A stretch of 64,000 nucleotides of DNA from assembly GCA_014904985.1 (NCBI GenBank), contig MU128964.1, positions 196,582 through 260,581 of the forward strand, given 5' to 3'. Position numbers and translations under genes: made by a program. Under the pieces are notes generated by a model. It was not told the origin of the DNA. It saw nothing but the letters and a program-made list of their open reading frames with translations, and searched no databases. The DNA comes from Hydnum rufescens UP504 (taxonomy: Eukaryota > Basidiomycota > Agaricomycetes > Cantharellales > Hydnaceae). The stretch's first letter is position 1; every line of letters begins with the position of its first letter. This document shows, piece after piece, positions 60,115 through 64,000 of the stretch.

Positions 60115-61722
60115 TTATTTGTCACGCAGAGCAGGTTTGCCTAAAGATGAGGTGCGGAACGTGAGTCCGTTGGATAACGCATGATGATTCTGAGATAACT
60201 GGACAAATACTCACAGTGTAGGATGCCCGGCCCCATCAATGACATTCCAATGAGTTCCGCGCCATCAAGGATTCCAGTGGATGAACAAGAATATTGTGAT
60301 CCATCGCTGTAATACAACGTCGTAAATTCATATTTTGGATGCTGGGGAATTCGGTCTGAGGCCTTAATGAAAGGAGCTGCCTGGTCGTCCGGTGCCAGGA
60401 TTGTGCCATTCAGGAGCGGCTTCCGGCGTGAAATTTGGCCAATCCAGCTGGGAGCATACGAACGCGTCCCATATATGGCTTCCCACAGCTGAGGTACGTG
60501 TGGATGGCCGGCGACTATGATATTTCCTTCCAAGTCGTGGCGGAGATTGTCTGGGGGGAATGGGGCTGGGATCTTCTCACGGAATCTGAGTTTGTTCGTC
60601 GCTGGGTCTCGATCATAGAAACGGATGGCACATGCCACGGACGACGCGACGACAAGTTCCTTTCCGTCCCGGGAGAGGACCAACCCTATGTCATTAAAAC
60701 ATTATAAGTCATCGGAGCCCATTAGACGTCTAAATGTTTTTACCATTCGCAAAGTTGATAAAATTTGCGGCCTTGCGATACTTGACCCTCCCGTTGGGGA
60801 GAATCTCGACATATGCAATCCAACCAAAGGGCGCTTGAAAGGCGTTCTCCAATAGAGCAAGCTTCGTAGTCCATTTCGGCATGCGAGGAGTGAAGCGGTG
60901 ATCAACTGAAATATACAGCTGCGTTGGAGATATGGCAACTAAGGAATTCGGGGCGTGGATAAAGGGATGTGAAAGCGTTCGCTTGTAGAACGCTTTGTAC
61001 GGCGCCTTATCCGACACTGTGAATATGTCTACCACACTGGCCATGGCATCAAGATTGGCAGTAAACACATAGGCAGGCTCAGAGACCGTTGCCGGGAGCA
61101 CATCGAGACCGAGAGGATGGAAGGTGCGACCCGCAGGGAAGCCAACGAGCTCCACTGGTCGAAGATAATCCTCGTTTCCGTAGTCGTAAATCCAGAAAGC
61201 GCCGTTCTGACTAGGGTCAGCCATTACGCCCTGCAATTATCGATATGAACAATGGGGAATCTAGTGAGATCCTCGTCCAGACAGACCATAATTGGGTTCC
61301 ACACCTGATCGAGGAGCGAGGATTAGAAAAATAGAAAGATGACGAGGAATAACAGAACGAACTAGTCTCCCTGGATCACAAGTTATGAGAAGCTTTTTAT
61401 CAGCGATATGTACACCATCTTCGCAATGGCGAATCCCAGAGGGGTCTGGACGAGTGATAACCTCGCAGGTCCTGTTGGCATCGCCGGCGAAGTAATATCC
61501 TGGAGTAGGGATAGACGTTTGAACATTACTCATAGCGAGGTTGAAATGCTTCCATTCTGGTCGCCCAACCTGCCATATCCAGACGGCCTGTGGGATGTTG
61601 GTATGAGGCGCGTAGACTGAATCGTACGAATACGACTCACCACGGCGATAAGCAGGGCCTGGGTGACAATCGAGGTTCTCTTGAGCATAGGAGGACGATG
61701 GGATGGTAGCCCAATTGCACAT
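60115..61722 (-). CDS. paraoxonase/arylesterase-like six-bladed propeller protein
   Basis: Member of the PON/SMP-30-like beta-propeller hydrolases, which use bound calcium to hydrolyse lactones or esters. The N-terminal exon contains GYYFAGDANRTCEVITRPDP, then GIRHCEDGVHIADKKLLITC with DPGR, matching fungal relatives. Next are MADPSQNGAFWIYDYGNEDY, FPAGRTFHPLGLDVLP, TVSEPAYVFTANLDAM, the calcium-site-like FIHAPNSLVAISPTQLYISV, DHRFTP, AYVEILPNGRVKYRKAANFI and GLVLSRDGKELVVASSVACA. The last blade is EFTTLYYSDGSQYSCSSTGI and GPGILHC, spliced to KPALRDK, with a stop at 60115-60117. His in DHRFTP and Asn in HAPNS fit propeller-family positions. The ATG at 61722 is tentative. A paralog starts at the right edge. 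Confidence 0.78.
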
Positions 61723-63870
61723 TGTACATATAGAAATTACAGTACAGGATAGAATTGTTTACTGGCAATTTTGTCCACCACGAGATTCCAGTACTGAATT
61801 GAGGGTGAATCAATGGCCACCCAAATTATCACATGGAGCCCTAGGCGCCCCGAAATACGATCCGGCGGGTTAATCTACGAGATCTCCTCCCAAAGGAAAT
61901 AGATACCACTGGACTGACCTAAGCGTTTGAAGGCAAGAAAGGGGTTCAATCGTTTGGTAAGCGGAACGGTATCCAGATCCACATCATGAAATTATTCCTG
62001 GAACGCCAGTGTACAATAACCACGATCGGGTGCACATTTCCCTTTGGAGATACCTTGGAGCAATCGGATCCCCATGGATAAATTCTTGGTTTCGAACCAA
62101 AGGATGATACCAGCTGGACCGTTGCTTCCGGAGTACAAACAATCGACGCAACGCCCAGCAACATTGGCCCGCGTCCCTCATCCTGTGGTTAAACACCACT
62201 CTTTCGGGCTCTCTTAGATGGCGTATTGGTGTCTATGGTGAACTTCCAACACGGGAACATAGAAGACTAATGTTATTCGACCGGCCAAATTGTACTGCCA
62301 TATGAAAGAAGCCACACGCCCTCCTCCACATCGCCCACCTCGCCCTCCAGCCGATCAGTGGCTCTACGCACTGATGTTTTCAAACCAAATCTCGGCACCC
62401 ACACGCCAGTTGTCAATAGCCTTGTTAGAACCAAAACATGGATGAATCGCCAGCACTTCACCTTAGGAGAATCTGGTTTGAAAACTCTTCTCGGTTCTTT
62501 CGTGATTCCGGCGGAGTTTTGAGCTATAGAGGCCGTGGAATTGTCGGACCGCATTGGTAATACTGATGCCTTGTAACCTCCCCGGCTCAGATTAATTTAC
62601 GATGACGGTACGGTTCCATGTTTCCAGCCTCACACAATCTATTTGCGATTTCATGCCTCAATAGAAACATGATTGTTCGGCCGATATCTGCAAATCCTTG
62701 GTTTCCGAGTTAAAAAATCGCCTTAGCAGCAGAGGAACTACCGGTGGTAATTGCCTACCATCGGTTCTCGAGATTACGGCCATACTCTGAACGCGATAAT
62801 TGTAGCAAGGGTGTGTCTGTCACATTCGTGCGTATTTCATACATTTTTCCATGTGCTCCTTCATCTAGCAACGTATTTTGCTGGGGGCTTCCGGAAGCGC
62901 TCGGATGCCTGTGTACAAGACTCCAGATCCAGAGTCCAAAGTCGGCCTCCCCTTTGAGAGGTGAATTCGCAAAACACCGAAATGACACCGACACTTTTAA
63001 TATATGGGATCACCCATAGGTATACCTCAAAAGTGAGCCCCAAACTCACTCCACAAGCGATTCACGGCGCAGAAAGTGCAAACGAAGCTCGATATTATTG
63101 CTGAACAAGTACAAGTATAAAGAAAGCGATGAGAACCCCGTCCACGGGAATACGCAAAGAATCACACGAAAAAGGGAAATTCCCTCGCCACTTGTGGCCC
63201 TACCTCCCAAAAAACATCGTTGCACGGTTCGAAAGGACCAACCATATACATAGATCCATAGAGCGACAGAATAATAACCTGACAAAGACTGCAAGGCAGG
63301 CAGCCCGCCGCAGAAAGAGGATGAACCAGAACAAAAATACATGACCAAAGACGATAGGAAGCGGCCAGAACTGTTTGTAGCTATTGGTCGTTATAACGAT
63401 GGGCAAAAACAAACCTAGTGTTCCATTCAATAGCAAGGAGTAGAAATTTAATAATTTTACAGTCAGCAATCCTAGATTTGGCGACAAGTATTCAAGGCAT
63501 TCCTATGAGCGTCATAGTCCACAGGCCAAACAATCAGCCTATCTATCTACTAATACCCTTTACAAAGCATAGGACTTCGTCCCAGGTCCCTCTCATCCGC
63601 GATTCGGTAATGTCCCCACCTTCAGGCGCAGTCGCGGGGCTAGCCCAGGGTTCTTTATTGTTGCCTCATCTTACTACAATTCAAAAACTGAAACTGTATA
63701 CGACCAGCACCGGAAGCGCCATTGTAGGGCATAGCAAAGGGACGAATGGATCGAATAGATATTAAAACTCTGACCCATATCCACGGAGCTAGCTGACACA
63801 ACGCTCCGATCCGCATCGCACAATTATGCCGCGTCTCCTCCCCTGGCATCGCATAGCCTTCGTCTAGTTG
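61723..63870. other. unassigned region
   Basis: About 2.1 kb between the two paraoxonase-like genes. Short frames on both strands, for example minus 62273-62554 and 62755-62994, are not recognised and not called. The upstream exon of the first paraoxonase gene could extend here. Confidence 0.35.
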
Positions 63871-64000
63871 TCATCGCAGTCCGGGTTTGCCTATAGATGG
63901 AAACACGAACGTGAGCCCGTTGGAATCCCGAGACAAATGGATAAGTACTCACAGTGCAGGATGCCTGGCCTAATAATGACATCGCGACGAGTTCTTCGCC
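63871..64000 (-). CDS. paraoxonase-like protein, 3' end only
   Basis: C-terminal fragment of a second copy, reading into the window from the right. Its DNA aligns with 60121-60270. GEELVAMSLLG corresponds to GAELIGMSLMG, then PGILHC after restoring one G near 63968, an intron gtgagtactt, and the last exon KPGLR with TGA at 63871-63873. The rest lies outside. A tandem, same-strand duplication is implied. Confidence 0.75.

Overview
The window looks like a piece of a basidiomycete (probably Agaricomycetes) nuclear chromosome. It is gene-dense and both strands are used. Genes are broken by many short GT-AG introns of about 45-90 bases. The gene content is fungal: single-chain 3-isopropylmalate dehydratase (LEU1), URA3, the ERMES subunit MDM10, COG7, PI31, a HEI10-like meiotic RING protein, and NACHT-WD40 STAND proteins of the kind expanded in mushroom-forming fungi. 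I cannot name the genus.

Layout. 0-13.9 kb is mostly housekeeping: an alpha/beta hydrolase (-), a PAF-acetylhydrolase-like lipase (+), the tRNA/mRNA pseudouridine synthase PUS7 (-), a class I CPD photolyase (+) and URA3 (-). 14-34.6 kb is an accessory island. It holds two co-directional NLR-like genes (helical N-terminal domain, NACHT, about 13-14 WD40 blades). Between them lie a truncated, decayed duplicate of the neighbouring PUS7 gene and a hAT DNA transposon. The hAT has an 8-bp target duplication, and a Ty1/copia retrotransposon with 237-bp LTRs and a 5-bp target duplication sits inside its transposase gene. 35-57.6 kb returns to housekeeping: PI31, a conserved unknown, a membrane RING protein, a HEI10-like protein, a large Ser/Pro-rich protein, LEU1, an acidic unknown, mitochondrial EF-G2, COG7 and MDM10. 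57.9-64 kb holds a Cys-rich unknown and two paraoxonase-like paralogs, the second cut by the window edge.

The island is the most interesting part. The two NLR genes are clear paralogs. Their WD40 repeats have a near-uniform 126-bp period and vary mainly at a few positions per repeat, the signature of fungal allorecognition NLRs. The downstream copy reads open from the NACHT core to its end. The upstream copy carries at least three frameshifts.

Quality caution: single-base homopolymer indels also interrupt conserved genes unlikely to be pseudogenes (PUS7, URA3, EF-G2 twice, COG7, the partial paraoxonase). Some frameshifts may therefore be assembly errors. In-frame TGA stops in the copia element are substitutions and are not explained this way. 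Exon boundaries were read by eye; gene ends are firmer where a stop codon and family C-terminus agree.
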